64,000 nucleotides of DNA from Komagataeibacter melaceti (GTDB lineage Bacteria; Pseudomonadota; Alphaproteobacteria; Acetobacterales; Acetobacteraceae), in the NCBI RefSeq assembly GCF_003403295.1, contig NZ_QUWV01000045.1, positions 1 to 64,000 on the forward strand, read 5' to 3'. The notes beneath the pieces were generated by a model. That model ran no database searches. It saw nothing but the letters and a program-made list of their open reading frames with translations, and was not told where the DNA came from. The stretch's first letter is position 1. The number at the start of each line of letters is the position of its first letter. This document shows positions 18,963-28,584 of the stretch, piece by piece. The translations under genes were made by a program, and so were the position numbers.

Positions 18963-20315
18963 ATGGTACCGCGCTATACCCGCCCCGTCATGGCCGCCAT
19001 CTGGTCGCCCGAGAACCGCTACCGCATCTGGTTCGAGATCGAGGCCCTGGCCTGCGAGGCCATGGCGGAATACGGCGCGATTCCCGCGCAGTCCGCCCGG
19101 ACCATCCGTGAAAAGGGCGATGCCGCGATGGCCGCCTTCTCGCAGGCCGACCTTGACCGCATTGACGAGATCGAGGCCGAAACCCGCCATGACGTCATTG
19201 CCTTCCTGACCTGGCTTGCTGAAAAGATCGGGCCGGACAGCCGCTTCGTGCATCTGGGCATGACATCGTCCGATGTGCTGGATACCTGCCTGTCCGTGCA
19301 GATGGTGCAGGCGACCGACCTGCTGCTGGAGGATCTGGACGCCGTTCTGGCGGCGCTCAAGCGCCGGGCGTTCGAGCATAAATATACCCTGACCATCGGC
19401 CGCAGCCACGCCATCCATGCCGAGCCGACATCCTTCGGGCTGAAACTGGCCGGTCATTATGCCGAATTCGCCCGCAACCGCGCCCGCCTGCTCCGCGCGC
19501 GTGAGGAGATCGCGGTCTGCGCCATTTCCGGCGCGGTCGGCACCTATGCGCATATCGACCCGCGCGTTGAGGAATTCGTGGCCAGCAGGCTGGGCCTGAA
19601 GCCGGAGGATGTCTCGACGCAGGTGATCCCGCGCGACCGGCATGCGGCCTATTTCTGCGCGCTGGCGGTCATTGCCAGCGGGATCGAGCGGCTCGCGACC
19701 GAAGTGCGCCACCTGCAGCGTTCGGAAGTGCGTGAGGCGGAAGAATTCTTCCACAAGGGGCAGAAAGGCTCCTCCGCCATGCCGCACAAGCGCAACCCCG
19801 TCCTGTCGGAAAACCTGACCGGTCTGGCGCGCCTGGTGCGTTCGCACGTTATTCCCGCGCTGGAAAACGTGGCCCTGTGGCATGAGCGCGACATCAGCCA
19901 TTCCTCGGTTGAGCGCAACATCTGCCCAGATGGCACGATCGGGCTGGACTTCGCGCTCATGCGCCTTGCGGGCATGATGGAAAAGCTGGTGGTCTATCCC
20001 GACCAGATGCAGGCCAATATCGACAGCCTTGGCGGTGTCGTCCATTCGGGCGAGGTGCTGCTGGCGCTGGCGCGCGCCGGAATCCTGCGCGAGGACGCCT
20101 ACCGCATCGTCCAGCGCAACGCGATGGCGACATGGACCCGGCTTGGCCACAAGGATGCCAAAACCTTCCGTGAAAACCTGGAGGCCGACCCCGAAGTGGC
20201 GGGCCGCGTACCGGCAGAGGTGCTGGACGCTGCGATGGACAGCGCATCGCATCTGCGCTCCCTTGACCATACCTTCACCCGCGTCTTTGGCGAGACGGGG
20301 CCCGCACGGAGCTGA
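18963..20315 (+). CDS. purB: Adenylosuccinate lyase
   Basis: PurB catalyses two fumarate-releasing steps of purine synthesis: SAICAR to AICAR and adenylosuccinate to AMP. The 450-residue protein carries the superfamily signature GSSAMPHKRNP, TSSDVLDTCLS, and GRSHAIHAEPTSFG with the catalytic His region. AAGGAAG precedes the start. It is upstream of purC and the rest of the purine cluster, with a TANGO2-type gene between them, and is divergent from the terC-like operon. Confidence 0.97.
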   Translation: MVPRYTRPVMAAIWSPENRYRIWFEIEALACEAMAEYGAIPAQSARTIREKGDAAMAAFSQADLDRIDEIEAETRHDVIAFLTWLAEKIGPDSRFVHLGMTSSDVLDTCLSVQMVQATDLLLEDLDAVLAALKRRAFEHKYTLTIGRSHAIHAEPTSFGLKLAGHYAEFARNRARLLRAREEIAVCAISGAVGTYAHIDPRVEEFVASRLGLKPEDVSTQVIPRDRHAAYFCALAVIASGIERLATEVRHLQRSEVREAEEFFHKGQKGSSAMPHKRNPVLSENLTGLARLVRSHVIPALENVALWHERDISHSSVERNICPDGTIGLDFALMRLAGMMEKLVVYPDQMQANIDSLGGVVHSGEVLLALARAGILREDAYRIVQRNAMATWTRLGHKDAKTFRENLEADPEVAGRVPAEVLDAAMDSASHLRSLDHTFTRVFGETGPARS

Positions 20316-20358
20316 ACCGCCCCGTGGCCTGACGGAAACAACAGCAGGATATTGGCGC

Positions 20359-21090
20359 GTGTGTACTGTCGTCATCTCTCACGATCCGGATCAGGAATGG
20401 CCGCTGCTGCTGGCGGCCAACCGTGATGAACGCCTCGACCGCCCCTGGCTGCCGCCGGGGCGGCACTGGGCCGACCAGCCCCAGGTCATGGGCGGGCAGG
20501 ATTGTGTGGCGGGCGGCTCGTGGCTGACCCTGAATGACGCAGGCGTCGTGGCCGGGATCATGAACCGCGTGGGCAGTCTTGGCCCGGCGCCGGGCAAGAA
20601 CTCCCGTGGCGCGCTGCCGCTGCTGGCCGGACGGTTCACGACCGCGGATGAAGCGGTCAGCCATATCGCCACGATCGACGCGGGCGCGTGGCGTTCGTTC
20701 AACATGATCGTGGCGGACCGGACGGACGCCTTTTTCATCCGTGGTCCCGGCTATGGCCAGCCGCAGGTCGAACGCCTGGCGCCCGGCGTGCACATGGTCG
20801 CCACCACCGACCCCGATGACATGGCCATGCCGCGCATCCACCGCCACCTGCCGCGATTCCGCGCGGCGGTGCGCCCCGTGCCGCCGGAATGGACGGCATG
20901 GACCACCCTGCTGGCCGACCGTTCGCTGCCGGCTGGCAGCGAGATCAACATCCCGCCGCGTTCCGGCTTTGGCACGTGCAGTTCATCGGCCATTGGTGTC
21001 GCGCGGGAAGGGGATGGCCGCCGGTCATGGTTTTTCGCCCCCGGCGCGCCCGATCGCGTGGGCTACCACCCGGTCGATCTGGGCGCGTAG
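20359..21090 (+). CDS. NRDE (TANGO2-like) family protein
   Basis: The 243-residue protein belongs to the NRDE family that includes human TANGO2. It begins with a GTG start and MCTVVISHD, so a cysteine follows the initiator, as usual in this family. It continues with LLLAANRDERLDRP (the NRDE motif), GGSWLTLNDAGVVAGIMNR and a C-terminal FGTCSSSAIGV. The fold resembles N-terminal nucleophile hydrolases, but the biochemical role is unsettled; heme trafficking has been proposed for TANGO2. It sits between purB and purC, 43 bp after purB. Confidence 0.85.
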   Translation: MCTVVISHDPDQEWPLLLAANRDERLDRPWLPPGRHWADQPQVMGGQDCVAGGSWLTLNDAGVVAGIMNRVGSLGPAPGKNSRGALPLLAGRFTTADEAVSHIATIDAGAWRSFNMIVADRTDAFFIRGPGYGQPQVERLAPGVHMVATTDPDDMAMPRIHRHLPRFRAAVRPVPPEWTAWTTLLADRSLPAGSEINIPPRSGFGTCSSSAIGVAREGDGRRSWFFAPGAPDRVGYHPVDLGA

Positions 21091-21237
21091 GGCGGGTACC
21101 AGAGGTAAATGGTATCTTCCCGGCCGGAACGCTGCTATGGCATGCGCATTATTCGGGAACATGCCGACAGCAGATCCCGCAGATCAGGGGAGGGGCCGCT
21201 CCCGGCCCGTCCCCACAGCCTTATGTGAAGGACGAGT

Positions 21238-22002
21238 ATGGGCCGCCGCCGCCAGCTTTACGAAGGAAAAGCCAAGATCCTTTTCGAGGGGCCGGAACCC
21301 GGCACCCTCGTGCAGTACTTCAAGGATGACGCCAGTGCCGGAAACGGCGCGAAAAAGGGTATCATCACCGGCAAGGGAGTGCTGAACAACCGCATCAGCG
21401 AACACCTGATGCTGCGTCTGCACGATATCGGGATTCCGACCCATTTCATCCGCCGCCTCAACATGCGCGAGCAGCTGATCCGTGAAGTCGAGATCATTCC
21501 GCTCGAGGTTGTGGTGCGCAACGTGGCCGCGGGCTCGCTGTCCAAGCGGCTGGGCATTCAGGAAGGCACGCGCCTGCCGCGCCCGATCATCGAATTCTAT
21601 TACAAGAACGACGCCCTGAACGACCCGATGGTGAGTGAGGAACACATCACCGCCTTCGGCTGGGCCTGCCCGCATGACATGGAAGACATCGTGGCGCTGA
21701 GCATGCGCGTGAACGACTTCCTGTGCGGCCTGTTCATGGGCGTCGGCATCATCCTTGTCGATTTCAAGCTGGAATTCGGCCGCCTGTTCGAGGGCGACAA
21801 CATGCGCATCGTGCTGGCCGACGAAATCTCGCCCGATAACTGCCGCCTGTGGGACGCCAAGACCAGCGAGAAGATGGACAAGGACCGCTTCCGCAGGGAC
21901 ATGGGCAAGGTTGAGGAAGCATATCAGGAAGTGGCGATGCGCCTGGGTATCCTGCCCGAGGCCACGAATGCCGACATGAAGGGACCGGAGGTAATGCAAT
22001 GA
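21238..22002 (+). CDS. purC: SAICAR synthetase
   Basis: PurC condenses CAIR with aspartate using ATP in purine synthesis. The 254-residue protein shows [11 protein letters not shown] at the start, [14 protein letters not shown] in the middle, and [10 protein letters not shown] followed by [14 protein letters not shown], all family signatures. AAGGA stands at good distance before the ATG. It overlaps purS by four bases and starts the purC-purS-[Rap1a-like]-purQ-purL series. Confidence 0.97.
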   Translation: MGRRRQLYEGKAKILFEGPEPGTLVQYFKDDASAGNGAKKGIITGKGVLNNRISEHLMLRLHDIGIPTHFIRRLNMREQLIREVEIIPLEVVVRNVAAGSLSKRLGIQEGTRLPRPIIEFYYKNDALNDPMVSEEHITAFGWACPHDMEDIVALSMRVNDFLCGLFMGVGIILVDFKLEFGRLFEGDNMRIVLADEISPDNCRLWDAKTSEKMDKDRFRRDMGKVEEAYQEVAMRLGILPEATNADMKGPEVMQ

Positions 22003-22241
22003 AGGTGCGCGTGACCGTCATGCTGAAGGAAGGCGTGCTCGACCCCCAGGGCAAGGCGGTGGAACATGCCCTGCATGTGCTGGATTTCAAGAACGTGGGT
22101 GAAGTCCGCATTGGCCGCGTGATCGAGCTTGAAGTTGACGAGACCGATCCTGCCCGTGCCCGCGCGCAGGCTGATGCCATGGCGCGTGCGCTGCTGGCCA
22201 ACCTTGTGATCGAGGATTTCACAACGGAGGTCGTTGGATGA
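21999..22241 (+). CDS. purS: FGAM synthase subunit PurS
   Basis: PurS is the small bridging subunit of the three-part formylglycinamidine ribonucleotide synthase and helps channel ammonia from PurQ to PurL. The 80-residue length and the motifs [15 protein letters not shown] and [10 protein letters not shown] are standard. It overlaps purC upstream and a secreted Rap1a/Tai-like gene downstream, both by ATGA. Normally purQ would come directly next. Confidence 0.95.
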   Translation: MKVRVTVMLKEGVLDPQGKAVEHALHVLDFKNVGEVRIGRVIELEVDETDPARARAQADAMARALLANLVIEDFTTEVVG

Positions 22242-22621
22242 AGATCGCCCGCCTTCTTGCCCTTGGCTGTGCCATGGCCGTGGCGCTGCCGGTGGCGCAG
22301 GCCTCCGCGCAGCGTGTCTCGCGCATTGATGGCAACCGGCTCGGGTCCATGTGCACCAAGCCTGCTTCCACCGGGCTGTGTGATGCCTACATCTCGGGCA
22401 TTGCGGATTCCGTGACCCTTGCGCACCTGTTCGAACGCAATGCGGAAAAGGACAGCAAGGATGTCCCGGCCTTCTGCATCGCGACATCCGTTGATACGGC
22501 TGATCTGCGCGGCAAGGTCGTAAGCTGGATGAAGGCCCATCGCGACGGACTGAACCGCCCTGCGGGCGAGGTTGTCTTTACCGCACTGCATGACTCCTAT
22601 CCCTGTGGCGACGGCAAATGA
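22238..22621 (+). CDS. Secreted Rap1a/Tai-like protein embedded in the purine operon
   Basis: The 127-residue protein has a Sec signal peptide (about 1-24, ending QASA). The mature part resembles the Rap1a/Tai fold, known from immunity proteins against type VI amidase effectors but also common as orphans. It has GNRLGSMC, then [12 protein letters not shown], a central Cys, a helix with WMKAHRD, and the terminal [11 protein letters not shown]. Four mature cysteines fit two disulfides. It is joined to purS (ATGA at 22238) and purQ (ATGA at 22618), so it is translationally coupled inside the FGAM synthase genes although its product should be periplasmic. No effector is adjacent. The family call is by motif only. 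Confidence 0.72.
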   Translation: MKIARLLALGCAMAVALPVAQASAQRVSRIDGNRLGSMCTKPASTGLCDAYISGIADSVTLAHLFERNAEKDSKDVPAFCIATSVDTADLRGKVVSWMKAHRDGLNRPAGEVVFTALHDSYPCGDGK

Positions 22622-23322
22622 AGGCGGCGATTGTAGTTTTTCCCGGCACCAACCGCGAACGCGACATGGCGATCGCGCTGCGCAGCGTGACCGGACAGGC
22701 CCCGGCCATGGTCTGGCACCGCGATGCGGCGTTGCCGGCCGGGCTTGATCTCGTGGTGCTGCCCGGCGGGTTCAGCTATGGCGATTACCTGCGTTGCGGC
22801 GCCATGGCCGCCCATGCGCCCATCATGACCGCCATCCGCGAATTTGCGCAGAAGGGTGGCCACATACTGGGCGTGTGCAACGGCTTCCAGATCCTGACCG
22901 AAGCCCAGCTCCTGCCCGGCGCGCTGCTGCGCAATGCGTCGCTGCGCTTCCTGTCACAGGACTGCTTCCTGCGCGTGGAACGCAATGACACGCCGTTCAC
23001 CCGCCACTGGGCGAAGGGCGACGTGTACCGCACCCCCATGGCGCATGGCGATGGCAATTACATTGCCGAGGCCGAGACCATCCGCATGCTGGAAGACACC
23101 GGGCGTGTCGCCTTCCGTTACGTGGCGGAGAACGGGCGGATGGACGCGGGCGACCCGCAGCTCAACCCCAATGGCAGCATGAACGCCATTGCCGGTGTGT
23201 TCAGCGAGAACCTGCGCATCTGCGGCATGATGCCCCACCCGGAGGATCTGGTGGATCCGCTGATGGGGGGCGAGGATGGTAAACCCCTGTTTACGGGACT
23301 TGTGGAGGCTCTGGTCGGATGA
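22618..23322 (+). CDS. purQ: FGAM synthase glutaminase subunit PurQ
   Basis: PurQ hydrolyses glutamine to feed ammonia to PurL. The 234-residue class-I amidotransferase has the nucleophile Cys87 in LGVCNGFQ and His207/Glu209 in MMPHPED. It starts with [14 protein letters not shown], as usual. Overlaps of four bases on both sides couple it to the Rap1a-like gene and to purL. Confidence 0.97.
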   Translation: MKAAIVVFPGTNRERDMAIALRSVTGQAPAMVWHRDAALPAGLDLVVLPGGFSYGDYLRCGAMAAHAPIMTAIREFAQKGGHILGVCNGFQILTEAQLLPGALLRNASLRFLSQDCFLRVERNDTPFTRHWAKGDVYRTPMAHGDGNYIAEAETIRMLEDTGRVAFRYVAENGRMDAGDPQLNPNGSMNAIAGVFSENLRICGMMPHPEDLVDPLMGGEDGKPLFTGLVEALVG

Positions 23323-25529
23323 GTGCAAAGGCACAACGTCCCGTTGATGAGGCACTGGCACGCGAATTCGGCCTGACAGCGGAAGAATATGGCAAGGTCC
23401 TGGCGATCATGGGCCGCACGCCCTCGTTCACGGAACTGGGCATTTTCTCGGTCATGTGGTCGGAACACTGCTCGTACAAATCATCGCGCGCGTACCTGAA
23501 AACCCTGCCCACCACCGCGCCATGGGTGATCCATGGCCCCGGCGAGAACGCGGGCGTTGTCGATATCGGGCAGGGGCTGGCCGCCATCTTCAAGATGGAA
23601 AGCCACAATCACCCCTCCTTCATCGAACCCTATCAGGGTGCGGCGACGGGCGTGGGCGGCATCCTGCGTGACGTGTTCACCATGGGTGCGCGCCCGGTCG
23701 CGAACCTCAACGCCCTGCGCTTTGGCGACCCTGACAACGCGCAGACGCGCCGCATTGTCGATGGTGTGGTGCGCGGCGTGGGTGGGTACGGCAACTGCGT
23801 GGGCGTGCCCACCGTGGGCGGCGAGATCAATTTCCACCCGGCCTATGACGGCAACCCGCTGGTCAACGCCATGACCGTGGGCGTGGCGCGGCAGGACCGC
23901 ATCTTCCTCTCGGCGGCGGCGGGAATCGGCAACCCGGTCATTTACGTAGGATCGAAGACCGGGCGTGACGGAATTCATGGCGCCACCATGTCCTCATCGG
24001 AATTTGATGAAGACGCGCTGGCCAAGCGCCCGACCGTGCAGGTGGGTGACCCGTTTGTCGAGAAGCTGCTGATCGAGGCCTGCCTTGAACTGATGGCGAC
24101 CGATGCGATCGTGGCCATTCAGGACATGGGGGCTGCGGGCCTGACCTCATCCGCCGTTGAAATGGCGGGCAAGGGCGGTGTCGGCATCGACCTTGACCTT
24201 GATAACGTGCCCCAGCGCGAGCGCGGCATGAGCGCGTATGAGATGATGCTGTCCGAAAGTCAGGAGCGCATGCTGATCGTGCTGCGCCCCGACCGCACGG
24301 AACAGGCACGCGCCATCTTTGACAAATGGGAGCTGGATTTCGCCGTCATCGGCCACCTGACCGATACCGGCAATATCGTGATCCGCCACAAGGGCGCGGT
24401 CGAGGCGGACATCCCGCTGGCCCCCCTGGCCGACCAGGCCCCGGTCTATCACCGCCCCACCGCACCCGCGCAGCCGCCGCTGCCCATGGAGCCGGTCATT
24501 GACCCGGTGGGCACGGAGCAGGCGCTGATGCGGCTGATCGGCTGCCCGGACCTGGCCTCGCGCGCATGGGTTTACAACCAGTATGACAGCACGGTGGGCG
24601 GGCAGACGGTCCGCCGCCCGGGTGCCGCCGATGCCGCCATCGTCAAGGTGGAGGACACGGAACTCGGCCTCGCGTTGACCACGGACTGCACGCCGCGCTA
24701 CTGCCGCGCCAATGCGAAGCTGGGCGGCGCGCAGGCTGTTGCGGAAGCATGGCGCAACATTACCGCAACCGGCGCGCGCCCGCTGGCGGTGACCGATAAC
24801 CTCAACTTCGGCTCCCCTGAAAAGCCCGAGGTGATGGGGCAGTTTGTCGATGCCATCGCGGGCATGGGCGAAGCCTGCCGCGCGCTCGACTTCCCGGTCG
24901 TGAGCGGGAACGTCTCGCTTTATAACGAGACGCGCATGCCCGATGGCACGTCGCAGTCCATCCTGCCCACTCCCGCCATTGGCGGTCTGGGCGTGCTGGA
25001 TGATGTGCGTCTGGCAGTCGGGCTGGAAATGCCCGATGGCTGCGACATCATGCTGCTGGGCGAGACGAAGGGCCAGCTTGGCCAGTCCATCTGGCTGCGT
25101 GAAATCCTTGGCAGCCAGGACGGGGAACCGCCCACGCTCGACCTCGCGGCGGAGCGGCGCAACGGTGATTTCGTGCGTGAACTGATCGGCCAGCGCACCA
25201 TTATCGCGTGTCATGACGTGGCTGATGGCGGCGTTCTGGTCGCGGTGGCGGAAATGGTCATGGCGGGGCAGGCGGGCTGCGTGCTGGACAGCCCGCAGTC
25301 AGGCATGCGGCCCGAGGCGTTCTGGTTTGGTGAGGACCAGTCCCGCTACATCGTGGCGGTGCGTGATGGCACGGCTCTTGCTGCCATGGCGGAACGGGCC
25401 GGTGTGCCCTGCCGCAGGCTGGGCCGGTCTGGCGGGCAGGGTTTGACATTGCCCAACGGGTCTACAATATCCAAGGAACGTCTGGTCGCGGTGCATTCCG
25501 AATTCTTTCCGCGACTGATGGACCGATAG
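23319..25529 (+). CDS. purL: FGAM synthase large subunit PurL (short form)
   Basis: PurL makes formylglycinamidine ribonucleotide from FGAR, ATP and ammonia. At 736 residues it is the short form that needs PurS and PurQ, both encoded just upstream, not the roughly 1,300-residue fused enzyme. Motifs include [32 protein letters not shown], and a second AIRS-like half with CHDVADGGV. It overlaps purQ by four bases. bolA follows after 18 bp. Confidence 0.97.
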   Translation: MSAKAQRPVDEALAREFGLTAEEYGKVLAIMGRTPSFTELGIFSVMWSEHCSYKSSRAYLKTLPTTAPWVIHGPGENAGVVDIGQGLAAIFKMESHNHPSFIEPYQGAATGVGGILRDVFTMGARPVANLNALRFGDPDNAQTRRIVDGVVRGVGGYGNCVGVPTVGGEINFHPAYDGNPLVNAMTVGVARQDRIFLSAAAGIGNPVIYVGSKTGRDGIHGATMSSSEFDEDALAKRPTVQVGDPFVEKLLIEACLELMATDAIVAIQDMGAAGLTSSAVEMAGKGGVGIDLDLDNVPQRERGMSAYEMMLSESQERMLIVLRPDRTEQARAIFDKWELDFAVIGHLTDTGNIVIRHKGAVEADIPLAPLADQAPVYHRPTAPAQPPLPMEPVIDPVGTEQALMRLIGCPDLASRAWVYNQYDSTVGGQTVRRPGAADAAIVKVEDTELGLALTTDCTPRYCRANAKLGGAQAVAEAWRNITATGARPLAVTDNLNFGSPEKPEVMGQFVDAIAGMGEACRALDFPVVSGNVSLYNETRMPDGTSQSILPTPAIGGLGVLDDVRLAVGLEMPDGCDIMLLGETKGQLGQSIWLREILGSQDGEPPTLDLAAERRNGDFVRELIGQRTIIACHDVADGGVLVAVAEMVMAGQAGCVLDSPQSGMRPEAFWFGEDQSRYIVAVRDGTALAAMAERAGVPCRRLGRSGGQGLTLPNGSTISKERLVAVHSEFFPRLMDR

Positions 25530-25547
25530 GCAGGAGCTTGAAGCCAT

Positions 25548-25787
25548 ATGGCAATGACGGCACAGGAAATCGAAACCTACATCCGCGAATCCCTGCCCGA
25601 CGCGAAGATCACGATTACCGATCTGGCAGGGGACGGAGACCACTATGCATGCAGCGTGGTGAGTGAGGCTTTCCGTGGCCTGTCGCGCGTGCGGCAGCAC
25701 CAGATGGTTTATGATGCGCTGCAGGGGCATATGGGTGGCAAGCTCCATGCGCTGGCCCTGCAGACACAGACCCCCGAGCAGGTCTGA
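25548..25787 (+). CDS. BolA family protein
   Basis: BolA proteins pair with monothiol glutaredoxins to handle [2Fe-2S] clusters. The 79-residue protein has the class fold and motif: DGDHYACSVVSEAFRGLSR followed by RHQMVYDAL-like RQHQMVYDAL and HALAL. Its immediate neighbour is a CGFS glutaredoxin, the usual partner. It could equally be named IbaG/BolA2. An alternative ATG lies two codons downstream. Confidence 0.92.
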   Translation: MAMTAQEIETYIRESLPDAKITITDLAGDGDHYACSVVSEAFRGLSRVRQHQMVYDALQGHMGGKLHALALQTQTPEQV

Positions 25788-25829
25788 CCGGATTTTTCCC
25801 CATTTATTTCCATTACAGGAAACATGATC

Positions 25830-26165
25830 ATGGCTGAAACAATCGCACAGCGCATTCAGGCGCAGATCGATACAACCCCCGTCATGCTTTACATGAAGGG
25901 TGACGCCAACTTCCCGCAGTGCGGGTTCTCCGCCCGGGTGGTGGAAGTGCTCAAGCACATGGGCGTGCCGTTCAAGACCGCGAACGTGCTGGAAGATCCC
26001 GAACTCCGCCAGGGGATCAAGGAATTCTCCAACTGGCCGACCGTGCCGCAGCTTTACATCAAGGGCGAGTTCATCGGCGGCTGCGATATCGTGACCGAAA
26101 TGTACCAGACCGGTGAGCTGGAAAAGCTGCTGACCGAAAAGGGCATCGCCACGGCCGCCGCCTGA
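25830..26165 (+). CDS. grxD: Monothiol glutaredoxin (Grx4/GrxD type)
   Basis: CGFS glutaredoxins carry and transfer [2Fe-2S] clusters, working with BolA proteins. The protein has the PQCGFS active site (Cys31 from this start), WPTVPQLYIKGEFIGGCDI with the glutathione-binding TVP loop, and MYQTGEL. Two ATGs are possible; the second, at 25830, is better spaced from AGGA than the one at 25824. A terminator hairpin follows the gene. Confidence 0.95.
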   Translation: MAETIAQRIQAQIDTTPVMLYMKGDANFPQCGFSARVVEVLKHMGVPFKTANVLEDPELRQGIKEFSNWPTVPQLYIKGEFIGGCDIVTEMYQTGELEKLLTEKGIATAAA

Positions 26166-26197
26166 TCACGCGGGGCGCCACACGGCAGACAAACAGG

Positions 26198-26227
26198 CGG
26201 GCGGGGCAGAAATGCACCGCCCGTTTT
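26198..26227 (+). terminator. Rho-independent terminator after grxD
   Basis: CGGGCGG pairs with CCGCCCG, an inner GCA-GAAA-TGC closes a tetraloop, and TTTT follows. It ends the long purine-bolA-grxD transcription unit. Confidence 0.75.
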
Positions 26228-26311
26228 GCATTTGGGGCATAACATCCCTTGCGCGGCAGCTACCGTTTCGCCTAGCTTCCTTCAGGTTCGGGAATCAGAA
26301 GGGGGATGCGG

Positions 26312-26641
26312 ATGCGACACGGTGACTTGCGTTTTGCTACAATGCTGCTGCTTGGCGCAGGTCTGATCGGAAGCATCTCAACCCCGGCCCACGCACGGAC
26401 CCACCCGGTAACGGAGAGTGAGGCCGACCGCCTGACCCTTGGCGCGCTGATCGCGCCTCCGCCGCCGCCCGTACGCCATGTCGCGTACCGTCATGGCAGC
26501 ACCCATGCGCCTGTGGTTCTGGCGGCGCATCATGGCTCCGTCGCCCATACGCGGCGCACGATGGTGCATACCATTGTCTATCATCCGCATGGCGCGACCA
26601 TCCACCACGCCCGTACCGCGCCCGCGCGGCATCGTACCTGA
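26312..26641 (+). CDS. Histidine-rich secreted protein, unknown function
   Basis: The 109-residue protein has a signal peptide (LRFATMLLLGAGLIGSIS, then an AHA cleavage region). The mature part is rich in His, Ala and Arg with a PPPPP stretch and pairs such as AAHHGS and TIHHARTAP. It has no cysteines. It may bind metal or acid groups in the periplasm, but that is inference from composition only. AAGGGGG is six bases before this ATG, which favours it over the ATG two codons earlier. It converges with the YraN gene, eight bases apart. Confidence 0.55.
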   Translation: MRHGDLRFATMLLLGAGLIGSISTPAHARTHPVTESEADRLTLGALIAPPPPPVRHVAYRHGSTHAPVVLAAHHGSVAHTRRTMVHTIVYHPHGATIHHARTAPARHRT

Positions 26642-26649
26642 CCTGATAT

Positions 26650-26976
26650 TCAGAACTGCCTGAACGCGTCCGGTATCCATTCAATGGTATTGCCGGGCAG
26701 CACGGCGCAGACATCAAAGCGGATGCTGTCGTAAACCCAGTCCGGGTTGGCGGCGCACAGGTATCGGGCTGCGTTCATGATGCGGCTGACCTGTCCGGGG
26801 CGGATGGCCTCGCCTGCCGCCAGCAGTGACGGGCGGGCCTTGACCTCCACGAATACCAGGCAACTCCCGTGCAGGGCCACAAGGTCTATCTCCCCCCAGC
26901 GCGTGCGGGCGCGGTGTAGCAGCACCTGCCAGCCCCTTGCCTTCAGATCCGCCATTGCGGCATGTTCGGCGGCCAT
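26650..26976 (-). CDS. YraN (UPF0102) family endonuclease-fold protein
   Basis: UPF0102/YraN proteins have a restriction-endonuclease-like fold and unknown substrate. The 108-residue reading frame contains the family core AARARG-like ADLKARGWQVL, RTRWGEIDLVA with catalytic-type Glu and Asp, and LVFVEVKARPS with the Glu-x-Lys pair. Codons upstream of the first ATG, back to 27066, stay open. They encode a basic stretch (RQRRGRRAFDDG) that resembles other YraN N-termini. No ATG, GTG or TTG is available there; a CTG at 27048-27046 could be the true start. Confidence 0.85.
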   Translation of the reverse strand: MAAEHAAMADLKARGWQVLLHRARTRWGEIDLVALHGSCLVFVEVKARPSLLAAGEAIRPGQVSRIMNAARYLCAANPDWVYDSIRFDVCAVLPGNTIEWIPDAFRQF

Positions 26977-27165
26977 CCCATCGTCAAAGGCCCGCCTGCC
27001 GCGTCGTTGCCGGTGGGGGGACGATGCCGGTCTGTCATGTTCGGTCAGGCTGGCCTCCCGCGTGGTGGAACATTACTGTGCAATATGTACCCGTTAGGAT
27101 AAGGACAGGGCGAGAGCCGGTTTCCTGGCCGGGTAACGTCGTCCGTCCCGGGTAGGATATGTGAC

Positions 27166-28584
27166 ATGATCTTCCATGCCATCACCATATGGGATTTTTC
27201 CCTGCTGCTGGTGCGTCTGTGCATTATTGCCATCGTAATGGTGCATGTCCTGCTGACCAAGCGTGATGTCGGGGCCTCGATCGGGTGGATTGGCGTGACC
27301 GTGCTCATGCCCATGACGGGCGGCATCCTGTATTCCATGTTCGGCATCAACCGCGTGCACCGGCGCGCGCGGCGCATGGTGGGTGAACACCCGTGGCGCA
27401 GCCGCACCATGTCCTCCCACTGGCGCAGGGAGGAGGAGGGGGATTTCGCGCCCCTGGCCTCCATGGTGAGCAAGCTGACAAGCCGGCCCCTGCTCAGTGG
27501 CAATACCATCATCCCCATGCATGATGGCGATACGGTCTATCCCCGCATGCTGGAGGCCATAAACGGCGCGCAGCACAGCGTGCTGATCTGTTCCTACATC
27601 TTCCGTGCTGACAAAATCGGCCAGCAGTTCTGCACGGCCCTCATCGCCGCGCATAAACGGGGCGCGCAGGTGCGCGTGCTGGTTGATGGCGTGGGGTCGG
27701 GCTATTTCAACTGCGGTGTGGAACGTATCCTGCGCCGCGCGGGGGTGCCGGTCGGGCGGTTCATGCATTCCATGCTGCCGTGGCGCATGCCGTTCATCAA
27801 CATGCGTGACCACAAGAAGATACTGGTGGTGGACGGGCGCACCGGCTTCATGGGGGGGCTGAACATCGGGGAGGAGAACATCGCCGCCTCCCACCCCCGG
27901 CATCCGGTGTCCGACACGCATTTCGAGATTCAGGGGCCGGTCGTCCACCAGTTGAGCGAGGCTTTCGCACGGGACTGGGCCTTCACCCGGGGCGAGGAAC
28001 TGACGGCGGACATCTTCTTTCCCTCCCAGGTGGGCAACGGGTCGGTGCTGAGCCGGATCGTGACGGCAGGGCCGGACCTGGACATGGAAAAGATCGAGTA
28101 CACGATGCTCCAGGCCTTCACGATGGCGCGGCACAGCATCCGGATCATGACGCCCTATTTCCTGCCCGATGACAGGTTCCTGACCGAACTGGCGCTGGCG
28201 TCGCTGCGGGGGATCGAGGTGGATATCGTGGTGCCATGGCACAGCAACCATACGCTGCTGGATTGGGCGCGGTCGGCCAACCTGCCGCGCTTTCTGGATT
28301 CAGGGTGCCGGATCTGGCTGGCGCGGCCACCGTTCAACCACTCCAAGCTCATGGTCGTGGACCGGCACTGGTCGTTCGTGGGCAGTTCGAATCTGGACGT
28401 GCGCAGCCTGCGCCTGAACTTCGAGATCAACCTCGAATCCTATGATGACGCGCTGGCCAGTTCGATTGACGGGTTCATCGCCATGCACCGGCATGTACGG
28501 CTGACGCATCATGATCTCGACCGGCGCTCCTTCCCACGCAAGCTGCGCGATGCCGCGGCCCGGCTGCTTCTGCCCTATTTGTAG
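27166..28584 (+). CDS. cls: Cardiolipin synthase
   Basis: The enzyme makes cardiolipin by phosphatidyl transfer in the inner membrane. The 472-residue protein has two N-terminal membrane segments (about 8-30 and 38-58) followed by two phospholipase-D domains. Each HKD motif is intact: MRDHKKILVVDG followed by GGLNIGEEN, and FNHSKLMVVD followed by GSSNLDVRS. Its last 10 bases overlap the 3' end of the convergent EEP-fold gene. The call is secure at family level. Confidence 0.95.
   Translation: MIFHAITIWDFSLLLVRLCIIAIVMVHVLLTKRDVGASIGWIGVTVLMPMTGGILYSMFGINRVHRRARRMVGEHPWRSRTMSSHWRREEEGDFAPLASMVSKLTSRPLLSGNTIIPMHDGDTVYPRMLEAINGAQHSVLICSYIFRADKIGQQFCTALIAAHKRGAQVRVLVDGVGSGYFNCGVERILRRAGVPVGRFMHSMLPWRMPFINMRDHKKILVVDGRTGFMGGLNIGEENIAASHPRHPVSDTHFEIQGPVVHQLSEAFARDWAFTRGEELTADIFFPSQVGNGSVLSRIVTAGPDLDMEKIEYTMLQAFTMARHSIRIMTPYFLPDDRFLTELALASLRGIEVDIVVPWHSNHTLLDWARSANLPRFLDSGCRIWLARPPFNHSKLMVVDRHWSFVGSSNLDVRSLRLNFEINLESYDDALASSIDGFIAMHRHVRLTHHDLDRRSFPRKLRDAAARLLLPYL

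Noticed and set aside
22238-22621. Type VI effector-immunity pair
   Set aside because: No amidase-like effector or secretion gene is adjacent; only the immunity-like fold is seen.
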